Assembly (NCBI RefSeq): GCF_902497775.2
Contig: NZ_OZ024668.1
Span: 1,511,826-1,575,825 of the forward strand
Length of the DNA stretch: 64,000 bases
Source: Pseudomonas fluorescens
GTDB lineage: Bacteria > Pseudomonadota > Gammaproteobacteria > Pseudomonadales > Pseudomonadaceae
Reading direction: 5' to 3'
Below the pieces are notes generated by a model, which saw only the letters and a list, made by a program, of their open reading frames with translations, was not told where the DNA came from and searched no databases. The position numbers were made by a program, and so were the translations under genes. This document shows, piece after piece, positions 27,581 to 38,609 of the stretch (the first letter of the stretch is position 1; every line of letters starts with the position of its first letter).

Positions 27581-27898
27581 ATGTTCCGCACGCGTGCATC
27601 ATTGGTAGGCCTGTTGGCTATCGCCGTATTGGCAGGTTGCAGCAACACTGGCGGCTCTTCGTCGAAAGCCCCTGAGGCTGCTGTCAACACCGATGGCCGT
27701 TGCCAGGCCAGCGGCGCCGAGTTCACCATCGGCAAGCCGGCCACCCCCGAGTTGCTCGAGCAGGCGCGTAAAGCCAGCGGCTCGCAACTGGCCCGTGTGC
27801 TCAAGCCTCACGACGTCATGACCCTGGAATACCGCTCCGAGCGCCTGAACCTCAACGCCGACGAAAAAGGCGTGATCACCCGCGTGAACTGCGGCTAA
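27581..27898 (+). CDS. I78-family peptidase inhibitor lipoprotein
   Basis: The 105-aa product has a lipobox VLAGC (Cys20) and a C-terminal I78 inhibitor domain: GRCQASGAEFTIGKPATPELLEQARKASG (in part), then LKPHDVMTLEYRSERLNLNADEKG and RVNCG with two cysteines likely bonded. Family members inhibit serine proteases. AAGGAGGA lies seven bases before the ATG. Confidence 0.85.
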   Translation: MFRTRASLVGLLAIAVLAGCSNTGGSSSKAPEAAVNTDGRCQASGAEFTIGKPATPELLEQARKASGSQLARVLKPHDVMTLEYRSERLNLNADEKGVITRVNCG

Positions 27899-27910
27899 CA
27901 CGCCCCCCCT

Positions 27911-27991
27911 GTAGGAGCGGGCTTGCCCTGCGATGAGACAGCGCAACTGGCACATCAGGTGGCGCGATCGCGGGGCAAGGCCCGCTCCCAC
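27911..27991. repeat. Inverted REP pair
   Basis: GTAGGAGCGGGCTTGCCCTG at 27911 and CGCGGGGCAAGGCCCGCTCC around 27970 are inverted REP copies, each with one or two changes, separated by about 30 bp. Confidence 0.85.
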
Positions 27992-28025
27992 AGAGAAAAG
28001 CCCTGCAGACCCAAATCTCAGGCAC

Positions 28026-28056
28026 AAAAAAACCCGCCACAAGGACGGGTTTTTTT
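28026..28056. terminator. Bidirectional intrinsic terminator
   Basis: A7CCCG / CGGGT7 with a 9-nt loop. It serves the convergent I78 inhibitor and cold-shock genes. Confidence 0.88.
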
Positions 28057-28068
28057 ATTCGTCAGATC

Positions 28069-28281
28069 TTACTCTGGACGAACTTGTGCAGCCTGCATGC
28101 CCTTCTGGCCTTTTTCGGCAACGAAGGAGACAGTCTGGCCTTCCTTCAGGCTTTTGAAACCGTCGGTTTCGATAGCCTTGAAGTGAACGAACAGGTCGTC
28201 GCCGCCACCTTGTGGAGTGATGAAGCCGAAGCCTTTCTCATCGTTGAACCATTTTACGGTGCCGGTTTGGCGATTAGACAT
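28069..28281 (-). CDS. Cold-shock protein, CspA family
   Basis: The 70-aa single cold-shock domain has RNP1 (KGFGFI) and RNP2 (LFVHF) intact and the opening [17 protein letters not shown]. These proteins bind single-stranded RNA and DNA as chaperones. I use the ATG at 28281 with GGAG ten bases upstream; the frame continues to 28356 without such a site. The upstream leader of roughly 80 bp could be a regulatory 5' UTR as in other csp genes. Confidence 0.93.
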   Translation of the reverse strand: MSNRQTGTVKWFNDEKGFGFITPQGGGDDLFVHFKAIETDGFKSLKEGQTVSFVAEKGQKGMQAAQVRPE

Positions 28282-28441
28282 GGGTGTATCTCCAGGAAAC
28301 ATGATTTTCAGTAGTGCGGTGTTGCCGAGGCCAACAGGGTGCACGCCGACCATCATAGTCTAATTATGGGCTTGTAGCCCCTTTTACCTTCGCAGATTGC
28401 TGATCTGGAGCAAATTAGCGATGGATAACATGGCCAAATGC

Positions 28442-28741
28442 CTATTTTTTCGGGGCGCAGGCCGCTGCAACTTTTTCTTGGGCACGCTTCATTGTGTTCG
28501 CATCTATGCCGTCGGCACTGTCCAGATCCGTGATTTCGGCATCGGTGAACTCCTTCTCAAGCACCTTGCCGGCACAACTGCAGTGTTGTTCGGCCTGGGC
28601 CTTGGTCAGCTTTGGATTCTGCTGCTGCGCTTGAGCAACACAGGTGGGCTGGTAGTTGGCGGGTAGTTTGCCGGCATGGGCGCCCAACGGCAGCAGCAGG
28701 GCAGATGCAGCCGCCAGGGCCAGAAGAGACTGAAGTCGCAT
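28442..28741 (-). CDS. Periplasmic hypothetical protein (99 aa)
   Basis: From the ATG at 28741 (AAGGAG nine bases upstream) the product has a signal peptide (LLALAAASALLLPLGAHA) and a mature part of about 78 residues with three cysteines (PTCVAQAQ, HCSCAG) plus a further one in AAACAPKK. The helical, Cys-paired pattern (CVAQAQQQNPKLTKAQAEQHCSC) recalls small secreted helical proteins seen in Pseudomonas. Function unknown. Confidence 0.75.
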   Translation of the reverse strand: MRLQSLLALAAASALLLPLGAHAGKLPANYQPTCVAQAQQQNPKLTKAQAEQHCSCAGKVLEKEFTDAEITDLDSADGIDANTMKRAQEKVAAACAPKK

Positions 28742-28930
28742 AACCAAACACTCCTTGGGGTCGAGTCTCACAAGAGTAGGACGCTTCACAAACTCTGAGC
28801 GGAAAAAATCCGCGCAAGTTCACCGCCAGGGCTTAATTTCCGAATATTTCTGCCCAGCCGGTCAATCTGCCCGCAATCGCCCGAAAGCTTTGTGCTAGCA
28901 TGCGTGGCTTGAGCTCGCCGCCGGCTTTTT

Positions 28931-28951
28931 CTTGCAGCTTGCGGCTTGCAG
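28931..28951 (+). repeat. Three tandem heptamers upstream of thrS
   Basis: CTTGCAG, CTTGCGG, CTTGCAG occur head to tail in the 384-bp gap (28742-29125) before thrS. The gap also holds a GCGGA-A5-TCCGC hairpin at 28799-28813 near the divergent periplasmic gene. No gene or clear regulatory RNA structure is seen in the remainder. Confidence 0.5.
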
Positions 28952-29125
28952 CTCCCAACTGTTTTTTTACTATTCCAGTCACTCTGGTTCGTTCCCTGGC
29001 AGGCCTTCGGGCTTCTGCCACTGTGAGGCAGGCTTTGCTTGTGCAAAGACAGGGGCGGATCGCGTACTGGCTCATCCCAACCCACGTGACCTTTGGTAGG
29101 GGTCACCACTAGGAGAGGAGGCGCC

Positions 29126-31048
29126 ATGCCCATTATTACTCTTCCCGATGGCAGTCAACGTTCATTCGACAAGGCAGTTTCCGTTGCCGAAGTCGCCGCA
29201 TCCATTGGTGCGGGCCTGGCCAAAGCCACCGTCGCCGGCAAGGTCGACGGTAAGCTGGTCGACGCCTGCGACCTGATCGAGAACGATGCCAGCCTGCAAA
29301 TCATCACGCCCAAGGACGAAGAGGGGCTGGAGATCATCCGTCACTCGTGCGCCCACCTGGTCGGCCACGCCGTCAAGCAGCTGTACCCGACTGCGCGCAT
29401 GGTCATCGGTCCGGTCATCGATGAAGGCTTCTATTACGACATCGCCTACGAGCGTCCTTTCACGCCCGAAGACATGGCGGCGATCGAGCAGCGCATGCAG
29501 CAGCTGATCGACACCGACTACGACGTCATCAAGAAGGTCACTCCGCGCGCCGAAGTGATCGAAGTGTTCAAGGCCCGCGGCGAAGACTACAAGCTGCGCC
29601 TGGTCGAGGACATGCCGGATGAACAGGCCATGGGCCTGTACTACCACGAAGAATACGTCGACATGTGCCGCGGCCCGCACGTGCCGAACACCCGTTTCCT
29701 GAAATCCTTCAAGCTGACCAAGCTGTCCGGCGCCTACTGGCGCGGCGACGCTAAAAACGAGCAGCTGCAGCGCGTCTACGGCACCGCCTGGGCCGACAAG
29801 AAGCAGCTGGCTGCTTATATTCAGCGCATCGAAGAAGCAGAAAAACGCGACCACCGTAAAATCGGCAAGCGCCTGGGCCTGTTCCACCTCCAGGAAGAAG
29901 CGCCGGGCATGGTGTTCTGGCACCCCAACGGCTGGACCCTGTACCAGGTACTCGAGCAGTACATGCGCAAGGTTCAGCGCGACAACGGCTACCTGGAGAT
30001 CAAGACTCCGCAGGTTGTCGACCGTTCGCTGTGGGAGAAGTCTGGCCACTGGGCCAACTACGCCGACAACATGTTCACCACCCAGTCGGAAAACCGCGAC
30101 TACGCCATCAAGCCGATGAACTGCCCATGCCACGTGCAGGTGTTCAACCAGGGCCTGAAGAGCTACCGCGAGCTGCCGCTGCGTCTGGCCGAGTTCGGTG
30201 CCTGCCACCGTAACGAGCCGTCGGGCGCGCTGCACGGCATCATGCGTGTACGTGGCTTTACCCAGGACGACGCGCACATCTTCTGTACCGAAGAGCAGAT
30301 GCAGTCCGAGTCCGCCGCCTTCATCAAGCTGACCATGGATGTCTACGCCGACTTCGGCTTCAAGGACATCGAAATGAAGCTCTCGACCCGCCCTGAAAAG
30401 CGCGTCGGTTCCGATGAGCTGTGGGATCGCGCCGAAGCTGCACTGGCCGCCGCCCTCGACAGCGCCGGCCTGCCGTACGACCTGCAGCCGGGCGAAGGTG
30501 CCTTCTACGGGCCGAAGATCGAGTTCTCGCTGAAAGATTGCCTGGGCCGTGTCTGGCAGTGTGGTACCCTGCAGCTCGATTTCAACCTGCCGATCCGTCT
30601 GGGCGCCGAATTCGTCTCCGAAGACAACGGCCGCAAGCATCCAGTGATGCTGCACCGTGCAATCCTCGGTTCGTTCGAGCGTTTCGTCGGAATTCTCATC
30701 GAGCATTACGAAGGTGCATTCCCGGCCTGGCTCGCGCCAACCCAGGCGGTGATCATGAATATCACCGACAAACAGGCCGAATTCGCCCAGAATGTTGAAA
30801 AAACTCTCAATGAAAGCGGGTTCCGTGCCAAGTCCGACTTGAGAAATGAGAAAATCGGCTTTAAAATCCGCGAGCATACTTTGCTCAAGGTCCCTTACCT
30901 TTTGGTTATAGGGGATCGCGAAGTCGAAACGCAAACCGTCGCTGTGCGTACTCGTGAAGGCGCTGACCTGGGCTCGATGCCCGTCGCTCAATTCGCTGAA
31001 TTCCTCGCTCAAGCGGTTTCCCGGCGTGGTCGCCAAGAATCGGAGTAA
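29126..31048 (+). CDS. thrS: Threonyl-tRNA synthetase
   Basis: The 640-aa class II synthetase has an N-terminal TGS domain ([14 protein letters not shown]...), the editing domain with [11 protein letters not shown] (residues 70-80) and [10 protein letters not shown], and a catalytic core with the zinc ligands in MNCPCH and motif 2 region [19 protein letters not shown]. The anticodon-binding domain is C-terminal. I use the ATG at 29126 behind a double AGGAG(A)GGAGG. It begins the thrS-infC-rpmI-rplT-pheST-ihfA block. Confidence 0.97.
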   Translation: MPIITLPDGSQRSFDKAVSVAEVAASIGAGLAKATVAGKVDGKLVDACDLIENDASLQIITPKDEEGLEIIRHSCAHLVGHAVKQLYPTARMVIGPVIDEGFYYDIAYERPFTPEDMAAIEQRMQQLIDTDYDVIKKVTPRAEVIEVFKARGEDYKLRLVEDMPDEQAMGLYYHEEYVDMCRGPHVPNTRFLKSFKLTKLSGAYWRGDAKNEQLQRVYGTAWADKKQLAAYIQRIEEAEKRDHRKIGKRLGLFHLQEEAPGMVFWHPNGWTLYQVLEQYMRKVQRDNGYLEIKTPQVVDRSLWEKSGHWANYADNMFTTQSENRDYAIKPMNCPCHVQVFNQGLKSYRELPLRLAEFGACHRNEPSGALHGIMRVRGFTQDDAHIFCTEEQMQSESAAFIKLTMDVYADFGFKDIEMKLSTRPEKRVGSDELWDRAEAALAAALDSAGLPYDLQPGEGAFYGPKIEFSLKDCLGRVWQCGTLQLDFNLPIRLGAEFVSEDNGRKHPVMLHRAILGSFERFVGILIEHYEGAFPAWLAPTQAVIMNITDKQAEFAQNVEKTLNESGFRAKSDLRNEKIGFKIREHTLLKVPYLLVIGDREVETQTVAVRTREGADLGSMPVAQFAEFLAQAVSRRGRQESE

Positions 31049-31053
31049 TTACT

Positions 31054-31599
31054 ATTAAGCGTGAAATGAGAAACGATAAACGAGCTGCACCGAAGGCCCC
31101 GATCAACGAGAATATCTCGGCACGCGAGGTTCGGTTAATTGGCGCTGACGGCGAGCAGATTGGCATCGTCTCGATTGATGAAGCGCTTCGTATCGCTGAA
31201 GAAGCGAAGCTGGACCTGGTAGAAATTTCTGCCGACGCAGTACCGCCTGTCTGCAAGGTCATGGACTACGGCAAGCACCTCTTCGAAAAGAAGAAGCAAG
31301 CTAACGAGGCCAAGAAGAACCAGAAGCAGGTCCAGATTAAAGAAATCAAGTTTCGTCCAGGGACGGAGGAGGGGGATTACCAGGTAAAACTACGCAACCT
31401 GGTACGTTTCCTGAGTGATGGGGACAGGGCCAAGATTTCCTTGAGATTTCGCGGTCGTGAGATGGCCCACCAGGAGCTGGGTATGGAACTGTTGAAGCGG
31501 GTCGAAACTGACCTTTTGGAATACGGTTCCGTCGAACAGCATCCTAAGATGGAAGGACGCCAGCTAATCATGGTCATCGCACCCAAGAAAAAGAAATAA
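31054..31599 (+). CDS. infC: Translation initiation factor IF-3 (non-AUG start)
   Basis: IF-3 binds the 30S subunit and checks start-codon pairing. The sequence is canonical ([23 protein letters not shown] ... [19 protein letters not shown], then [16 protein letters not shown], ending PKKKK). As in E. coli the start is not ATG. An ATT at 31054 lies eight bases after GGAG and gives 181 aa; another ATT at 31048 gives 183 aa but sits only two bases from GGAG; the first ATG, 31066, would drop conserved KRE. ATT starts allow IF-3 to repress its own synthesis. Confidence 0.93.
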   Translation: MKREMRNDKRAAPKAPINENISAREVRLIGADGEQIGIVSIDEALRIAEEAKLDLVEISADAVPPVCKVMDYGKHLFEKKKQANEAKKNQKQVQIKEIKFRPGTEEGDYQVKLRNLVRFLSDGDRAKISLRFRGREMAHQELGMELLKRVETDLLEYGSVEQHPKMEGRQLIMVIAPKKKK

Positions 31600-31659
31600 C
31601 CACCAGGGCACGGCAGGCCTTGCGGTTATGTTTATCAACTGAATGCGGAGTATCCGAAC

Positions 31660-31854
31660 ATGCCAAAAATGAAAACCAAAAGCGGTGCAGCGAAGCGTTT
31701 CTTGAAAACTGCTTCGGGCTTCAAGCACAAGCACGCTTTCAAGAGCCACATCCTGACCAAAATGTCGACCAAGCGTAAGCGTCAACTGCGTGGTAGCAGC
31801 TTGCTGCACCCGTCTGACGTTGCAAAAGTCGAGCGCATGCTGCGCGTACGTTAA
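31660..31854 (+). CDS. rpmI: Ribosomal protein bL35
   Basis: The 64-aa basic protein ([30 protein letters not shown], in part) is the full-length L35 of the 50S subunit. It lies in the usual infC-rpmI-rplT order. GCGGAG precedes the ATG. Confidence 0.97.
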   Translation: MPKMKTKSGAAKRFLKTASGFKHKHAFKSHILTKMSTKRKRQLRGSSLLHPSDVAKVERMLRVR

Positions 31855-31883
31855 TTTCGGTCAAAGATTAGAGGAAGTTACTC

Positions 31884-33361
<1,478 letters not shown>

Positions 33362-33397
33362 GTCGCGCACCCGTAACGAATCTTTCAGGAGAGCAGG

Positions 33398-35773
33398 ATG
33401 AAATTCAGTGAAAAGTGGCTGCGCGGTTGGGTCAACCCGCAGGTATCCCGTGACGATCTGGTCGCCCGTCTGTCGATGGCCGGCCTTGAGGTCGACAGCG
33501 TCACCCCGGCCGCCGGCCAGTTCAGCGGCATCATCGTCGGTGAGGTGCTGAGCACCGAACAGCACCCCGATGCCGACAAGCTGCGCGTGTGCCAGGTCAG
33601 CAATGGCAGCGAGACCTTCCAGGTAGTGTGCGGCGCGCCTAACGTGCGCCCTGGCCTGAAGATCCCGTTCGCCACGATCGGCGCCGAACTGCCGGGCGAC
33701 TTCAAAATCAAGAAAGCCAAGCTGCGTGGCGTTGAATCCAACGGCATGCTCTGCTCGGCGGCCGAGCTGCAGATCAGCGAAGAAAACGACGGCCTGCTGG
33801 AGCTGGCGGCCGACGCCCCGGTTGGCACCGACATTCGCCTGTACCTGGACCTGGACGACGCCAGCATCGAGATCGGCCTGACCCCGAACCGTGGCGACTG
33901 CCTGTCTGTGGCGGGCCTGGCTCGCGACGTCGGCGCCCTGTACGACGTCCCGGTTACCCGTCCGCAAGTGCCGGCCGTGGCGGCCGTGCACGACGAAGTG
34001 CGTCCGGTTGAAGTGCTGGCCCCAGCGGCCTGCCCACGCTACCTGGGCCGGGTTATCCGTAACGTCGACCTGACCAGGCCGACCCCGCTGTGGATGGTCG
34101 AGCGCCTGCGTCGCTCCGACGTGCGCAGCATCGACGCTGCCGTCGACATCACCAACTACGTGATGCTCGAGCTGGGCCAGCCGATGCACGCCTTCGATCT
34201 CGCCGAAATCAACGGCGGCATCCGCGTGCGCATGGCAGAAGAGGGCGAGAAGCTGGTACTGCTCGACGGCCAGGAAGTCACCCTGCGCCCCGACACCCTG
34301 GTCATCGCCGACCACAGCCGCGCCCTGGCCATTGCCGGCGTGATGGGTGGTGAGCACAGTGGCGTTGCCGCGGGCACCCGCGACATCTTCCTTGAGAGCG
34401 CCTTCTTCGAGCCGATTTCCGTCGCTGGCAAGGCCCGTTCCTACGGCCTGCACACCGATGCCTCGCACCGCTACGAGCGTGGCGTCGACTCGCAGCTGGC
34501 GCGCGAAGCCATCGAGCGCGCCACTGGCCTGCTGCTGGAGATCGTCGGCGGCGAAGCAGGCCCGGTGATTGACGTCACCAGCGAAGCGCACCTGCCCAAG
34601 GTGGCCCCGGTCACCCTGCGTGCCGAGCGCCTGACCCAGATGCTGGGCATGGAAATGGCCAGTGCCGACGTCGAGCAACTGCTCAACGGCCTGGGCCTGA
34701 AAACCACCGCCGGCGAAGGCCAGTGGCAGGTCGAAGTGCCAAGCCATCGCTTCGATATCAGCCTGGAAGTCGACCTGATCGAAGAGCTGGCGCGCCTGTA
34801 TGGCTACAACCGCCTGCCAGTGCGTTACCCGCAAGCGCGCCTGGCCCCGCAGGCCAAGGCCGAAGCCCGTGGCGAACTGCCGGCCCTGCGCCGCCTGCTG
34901 GTAGCCCGTGGTTACCAGGAAGCCATCACCTACAGCTTCATCGACCCGAAACTGTTCGAACTGTTCAGCCCAGGCGTCGAGCCGCTGCTGCTGGCCAACC
35001 CGATCTCCAACGACATGGCGGCCATGCGTGCCTCGCTGTGGCCGGGCCTGGTCAAGTCGCTGCAGCATAACCTCAACCGTCAGCAAGACCGCGTGCGCAT
35101 GTTCGAAAGCGGCCTGCGCTTCGTCGGCCAGCTGGGCGACCTCAAGCAGCAGCCAATGCTCGCCGGTGTGGTGTGCGGTAGCCGCCTGCCGGAAGGCTGG
35201 GCCAACGGCCGCGACAGCATCGACTTCTTCGACGTCAAAGCAGACGTTGAAGCGGTACTGGGCTTCTCCGGCTCGCTCGCCGAGTTCAGCTTCGTTGCGG
35301 GCAAACACCCGGCGCTGCACCCGGGCCAAACCGCACGCATCGAGCGTGACGGTCGCGAAGTCGGCTACCTGGGTGCCATCCACCCGGAGCTGGCCAAGAC
35401 CCTGGGCCTGGATCGTCCGGTGTACGTCTTCGAGCTGGTCCTGGGTGAAGTGGCCGAAGGCCGCCTGCCGAAGTTCAGCGAACTGTCGAAATTCCCGGAA
35501 GTGCGTCGTGACCTGGCCTTGGTGGCAGGACGTGATGTTGCTTCGAGCTCGGTGCTTGAAGTAATTCGTGACAATGCAGGCGAATGGCTTACAGACCTCA
35601 GGCTGTTTGATGTTTATCAGGGTAAAGGCATTGATCCTGATAGAAAAAGCCTGGCCGTCGGCTTGACCTGGCAGCATCCATCGCGCACTCTTAATGATGA
35701 AGAGGTGAACACCGCGACACAAAACATCCTCACCTCGCTCGAACAAAGGTTGAACACCACGTTAAGGAAATAG
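33398..35773 (+). CDS. pheT: Phenylalanyl-tRNA synthetase beta subunit
   Basis: The 791-aa subunit starts MKFSEKWLRGWVNP and has the tRNA-binding EMAP/OB domain (about 40-150), B3/B4 editing domain, B5 (LPKVAPVTLRAERLTQMLG region), a catalytic-like core and the C-terminal anticodon-binding FDX-ACB domain (KFSELSKFPEVRRDLALV). The start has CAGGAGAGCAGG upstream. ihfA follows after 3 bp. Confidence 0.97.
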   Translation: MKFSEKWLRGWVNPQVSRDDLVARLSMAGLEVDSVTPAAGQFSGIIVGEVLSTEQHPDADKLRVCQVSNGSETFQVVCGAPNVRPGLKIPFATIGAELPGDFKIKKAKLRGVESNGMLCSAAELQISEENDGLLELAADAPVGTDIRLYLDLDDASIEIGLTPNRGDCLSVAGLARDVGALYDVPVTRPQVPAVAAVHDEVRPVEVLAPAACPRYLGRVIRNVDLTRPTPLWMVERLRRSDVRSIDAAVDITNYVMLELGQPMHAFDLAEINGGIRVRMAEEGEKLVLLDGQEVTLRPDTLVIADHSRALAIAGVMGGEHSGVAAGTRDIFLESAFFEPISVAGKARSYGLHTDASHRYERGVDSQLAREAIERATGLLLEIVGGEAGPVIDVTSEAHLPKVAPVTLRAERLTQMLGMEMASADVEQLLNGLGLKTTAGEGQWQVEVPSHRFDISLEVDLIEELARLYGYNRLPVRYPQARLAPQAKAEARGELPALRRLLVARGYQEAITYSFIDPKLFELFSPGVEPLLLANPISNDMAAMRASLWPGLVKSLQHNLNRQQDRVRMFESGLRFVGQLGDLKQQPMLAGVVCGSRLPEGWANGRDSIDFFDVKADVEAVLGFSGSLAEFSFVAGKHPALHPGQTARIERDGREVGYLGAIHPELAKTLGLDRPVYVFELVLGEVAEGRLPKFSELSKFPEVRRDLALVAGRDVASSSVLEVIRDNAGEWLTDLRLFDVYQGKGIDPDRKSLAVGLTWQHPSRTLNDEEVNTATQNILTSLEQRLNTTLRK

Positions 35774-35776
35774 CGT

Positions 35777-36079
35777 ATGGGTGCTCTGACGAAAGCTGAG
35801 ATGGCCGAACGGCTGTACGAGGAGCTGGGCCTGAACAAGCGCGAGGCCAAGGAATTGGTCGAGCTGTTCTTTGAGGAAATCAGGCACGCTCTAGAAGACA
35901 ACGAGCAGGTCAAATTGTCCGGATTCGGCAATTTCGACCTGCGCGACAAGCGCCAGCGGCCGGGCCGCAACCCCAAGACCGGGGAAGAAATCCCGATCAC
36001 AGCGCGTCGGGTCGTCACCTTTCGTCCAGGGCAGAAGTTGAAAGCCCGAGTTGAGGCCTATGCTGGAACCAAGTCATAA
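35777..36079 (+). CDS. ihfA: Integration host factor alpha subunit
   Basis: The 100-aa HU-family protein ([36 protein letters not shown], in part) has the DNA-bending arm [23 protein letters not shown]. It pairs with IhfB to bend DNA in transcription and in site-specific recombination, including by tyrosine integrases such as the one encoded just downstream. AAGGAA precedes the ATG. Confidence 0.96.
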   Translation: MGALTKAEMAERLYEELGLNKREAKELVELFFEEIRHALEDNEQVKLSGFGNFDLRDKRQRPGRNPKTGEEIPITARRVVTFRPGQKLKARVEAYAGTKS

Positions 36080-36416
36080 CGACGAGCTTCCGCCGATTCC
36101 AGGCAAGCGCTACTTCACCATCGGTGAAGTAAGCGAGCTTTGCGCGGTAAAACCGCACGTGCTCCGCTACTGGGAGCAGGAATTCCCGCAACTCAACCCG
36201 GTAAAGCGCCGCGGCAACCGGCGGTACTATCAGCGCCAAGACGTGCTGATGATCCGCCAGATCCGCGCGCTGCTGTACGACCAAGGCTTCACCATCGGCG
36301 GGGCGCGTTTGCGCCTCTCTGGCGACGAAGCTAAGGACGACACCACCCAGTACAAACAACTGATCCGGCAGATGATTGCCGAGTTGGAAGACGTGTTGGT
36401 GGTGCTGAAGAAGTAA
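36060..36416 (+). CDS. MerR-family regulator next to ihfA
   Basis: The 118-aa protein (ATG at 36060, inside the ihfA 3' end by 20 bp) has a Mer[33 protein letters not shown], in part, then [30 protein letters not shown]. This small regulator is regularly found after ihfA in gamma-proteobacteria; its targets are unknown. Confidence 0.9.
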   Translation: MLEPSHNDELPPIPGKRYFTIGEVSELCAVKPHVLRYWEQEFPQLNPVKRRGNRRYYQRQDVLMIRQIRALLYDQGFTIGGARLRLSGDEAKDDTTQYKQLIRQMIAELEDVLVVLKK

Positions 36417-36522
36417 CCCTTATCGGGCCCGGAATTTTGGAAAAAATGCTTCCATAATTCAAAAGGTTAGGGTACATTCTTCAACGTTCTCAGCAACCAG
36501 GGGAACATGCTTCAAGCCCAGT

Positions 36523-36599
36523 CGGGGCGTAGCGCAGCCCGGTAGCGCACTTGCATGGGGTGCAAGGGGTCGAGTGTTCGAATCACTCCGTCCCGACCA
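36523..36599 (+). tRNA. tRNA-Pro (GGG), likely island attachment site
   Basis: A 77-nt cloverleaf including CCA: acceptor CGGGGCG/CGTCCCG, anticodon stem CTTGC/GCAAG around ATGGGGT (anticodon GGG), T-loop GTTCGAATC. Its 3' end is 80 bp from the stop of a tyrosine integrase that points at it, the usual picture of a tRNA 3' end serving as attL. No second copy of the 3' end is visible elsewhere in the window. Confidence 0.95.
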
Positions 36600-36678
36600 T
36601 ATATTTCAATGACTTAGGCCAGTTTCGTGAGAGCTGGCCTTTTTCATGTGCGTGACTTTTGCGTGACTTGTCCAATTT

Positions 36679-37857
36679 TCACGCCTGCCTCCTCTTCAAA
36701 ATTGTCAGCACTGGTCCTCGCGAATCAGTGGCTGATACCATGTTTGCCGCCTCGATCAGCTGACCAAGCTCGGCTCCCGAGTAATGACTGGTTATGCTTC
36801 CGTTCTTGTGCCCGAGCAGTGCCTTACGGTCCTCCTCAGTTACTCCGGCTGCCTTTAGGCGACGACCGAACGTGTGCTTCAAATCGTGAATCCTGATCGA
36901 AGCGTACCCAGGGTGAGCAGGGCGAAGGTTTTTCTCCTGCCAGAGTTTCGCTGCTCTCACCCGAGCTTTCTTCCAGGCCGAATCGTTCATCCTGTGCACG
37001 GCAGTGTCCTTGTAGGGGAAAACCCACTCCCTGCTGATGCCGCGCTGCTTCTCGATGATCGATTTGGCCACGCTGTTCAGCACCACCAGGCGCTCATCCC
37101 GGTTTTTCACACCCGAGTTGGCGTGCCTGCCGCCGAAGTCGGCGGGAATTAGGAACACGCTCGTTCCCAGTTCCGGTACTGAAATCTCCCAATCCCACCT
37201 CAATTTGCAGACCTCCTGCTCGCGGCAGCCTGTGTTCACCTTGAACAAGGCCATCGTTTGCAGGTGCGCCGGCAACTCTCCAAAAAGGATCGACTGCTCT
37301 TCCCAAGACAATGGGTAGGGCTTTCTGCTCGATCTCTTCTCTTCCAGCTTGCTCAGCAGTGGCACGTTATCAAGCCAAGGCCTGCGCTCTTCGTCTCGCC
37401 ATTTCCTCGCGCACAACGACAGAACCCTGATCACACGCTCGATCGCGATGTTCACTGTGCGATTGGTTACCGCGGGCTTTACCTTGCCGTCTGGCAGCAC
37501 CTGGTCAGACTGTCGCTCCGCGATGAAGGCTTCCAGGGCTTGATCGTCGATGTGTGTCAGCGGCAGGTCCCCGATGTAGGGGTCAAGCTGCTGAAGGCAC
37601 AACGCCGTCAGTCGTATCGACGGCTGGTCCCGATGCTCAAGGATGTAGCGAGTTGCGGCTTCCCTGAATGTCCGAACCTGGCGAACCCCGTACACCTTCC
37701 GCAGGCGTATCTGTTCAAGCCTGTGAATCAGGTAGCGTTCTGCCTCTTCCCGCTCACAAGCTCCAGTGCTCTCGTAAAGTCTCTCTCCGTTGATTTTTTT
37801 GTCGATGTGCCAGATGCCGTTCCGCTGGGAAAGGCCCGTGATCGTTTTTCGCGCCAT
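36679..37857 (-). CDS. int: Tyrosine-family site-specific integrase
   Basis: The 392-aa recombinase has an N-terminal arm domain, a SAM-like core-binding domain (TFREAATRYILEHRDQ...) and the catalytic domain with Arg in NTGCREQEVCKLRW, the box RIHDLKHTFGRRL (His and Arg) and the nucleophile Tyr in ITSHYSG. AGGAG precedes the ATG. It would integrate the island at tRNA-Pro. Its 5' end overlaps the excisionase-like gene by 130 bp. Confidence 0.93.
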   Translation of the reverse strand: MARKTITGLSQRNGIWHIDKKINGERLYESTGACEREEAERYLIHRLEQIRLRKVYGVRQVRTFREAATRYILEHRDQPSIRLTALCLQQLDPYIGDLPLTHIDDQALEAFIAERQSDQVLPDGKVKPAVTNRTVNIAIERVIRVLSLCARKWRDEERRPWLDNVPLLSKLEEKRSSRKPYPLSWEEQSILFGELPAHLQTMALFKVNTGCREQEVCKLRWDWEISVPELGTSVFLIPADFGGRHANSGVKNRDERLVVLNSVAKSIIEKQRGISREWVFPYKDTAVHRMNDSAWKKARVRAAKLWQEKNLRPAHPGYASIRIHDLKHTFGRRLKAAGVTEEDRKALLGHKNGSITSHYSGAELGQLIEAANMVSATDSRGPVLTILKRRQA

Positions 37858-38132
37858 CCTTTATCTCCTGGTTGGCGCTCGCTGCCGGATGATTGTCGTC
37901 CTTGAGCGCCTTCTTTCGCAATTGCCATGGCCTGGATGTAGTCGTTTACCCAGGCATCCAGCTCTTCCCGGTCAAAGCCGACGCCGCGCTCTCCAATTGG
38001 AAACTCGCTGACGTGCGGCCTGACGGTCTTGTTGAATTCAGCCCGGCACATGCCGAGATACTGCGGCGCCTCACCGGCGCGAATGATGCGCGGCAGGAGG
38101 CGTGCGGCGGGCGCCGCGTTGGCAATAGCCAT
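37728..38132 (-). CDS. Excisionase-like DNA-binding protein
   Basis: The 134-aa protein, from the ATG at 38132 with GGAG nine bases upstream, has an AlpA/Xis-like pattern: APQYLGMCRAEFNKTVRPHVSEFPIGERGVGFDREELDAWVNDYI, in part. Such small wHTH proteins beside integrases direct excision or control int. The basic C-terminal half overlaps the int reading frame for 130 bp, an unusually long overlap that ties their expression together. Confidence 0.75.
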   Translation of the reverse strand: MAIANAAPAARLLPRIIRAGEAPQYLGMCRAEFNKTVRPHVSEFPIGERGVGFDREELDAWVNDYIQAMAIAKEGAQGRQSSGSERQPGDKGWREKRSRAFPSGTASGTSTKKSTERDFTRALELVSGKRQNAT

Positions 38133-38176
38133 GTTGGTGTCTCCACGCCGCGCATGGCGGCAGAGGTGGGGATGGG

Positions 38177-38557
38177 TTAGGCCTTGGCCGGGAACCACTC
38201 GGTGTCATATTCGAACTGGCTGACCAGCTCGACTGCGATGTGTGGGATCTCGCGCTCGAAGCGCAGGGTGCCGTAGTGGCGATCAACAAAAGCCTTTGCC
38301 TCTTCGGCGAAGTGCCCTTTGAAGATGCGCAGTAGGTGGTCTGCTGCCTTCTCGAAGTCCTCCTCGCGGTAGTTACCCTCGGCGAGACCGCCACGGCACA
38401 CGCGCCACACGCAGCGCTTGGGCTGGGCCTCGGCCGCCTTGATCTTCTCGGCCATCTTGTCGCGGGCGTAGCGCATCTGGTCCAGGGTCAATGTCTCAAC
38501 CCACTGGTCCGTGCTGACTCGCATGGTGTGGCCCTGGTGACAGGTTATTTCAGGCAT
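38177..38557 (-). CDS. Prophage-type hypothetical protein (126 aa)
   Basis: AAGGATG precedes the ATG. The 126-aa soluble protein (MPEITCHQGHTMRVSTDQW..., RYARDKMAEKIKAAEAQPKRCVWRVC, ...) has no motif I can assign. It lies in the same orientation as int and xis, 45 bp upstream of the xis start, and resembles accessory genes of integrated phages. The function is unknown. Confidence 0.7.
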   Translation of the reverse strand: MPEITCHQGHTMRVSTDQWVETLTLDQMRYARDKMAEKIKAAEAQPKRCVWRVCRGGLAEGNYREEDFEKAADHLLRIFKGHFAEEAKAFVDRHYGTLRFEREIPHIAVELVSQFEYDTEWFPAKA

Positions 38558-38609
38558 GACTCATCCTTGCCCGCCTACCGGCAGGCTTGAGTTGTTGTAG
38601 GGGGAGGGG

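Noticed and set aside
29162..31036. 624-codon frame antisense to thrS
   Set aside because: Same explanation: mirror of a strongly biased essential gene.
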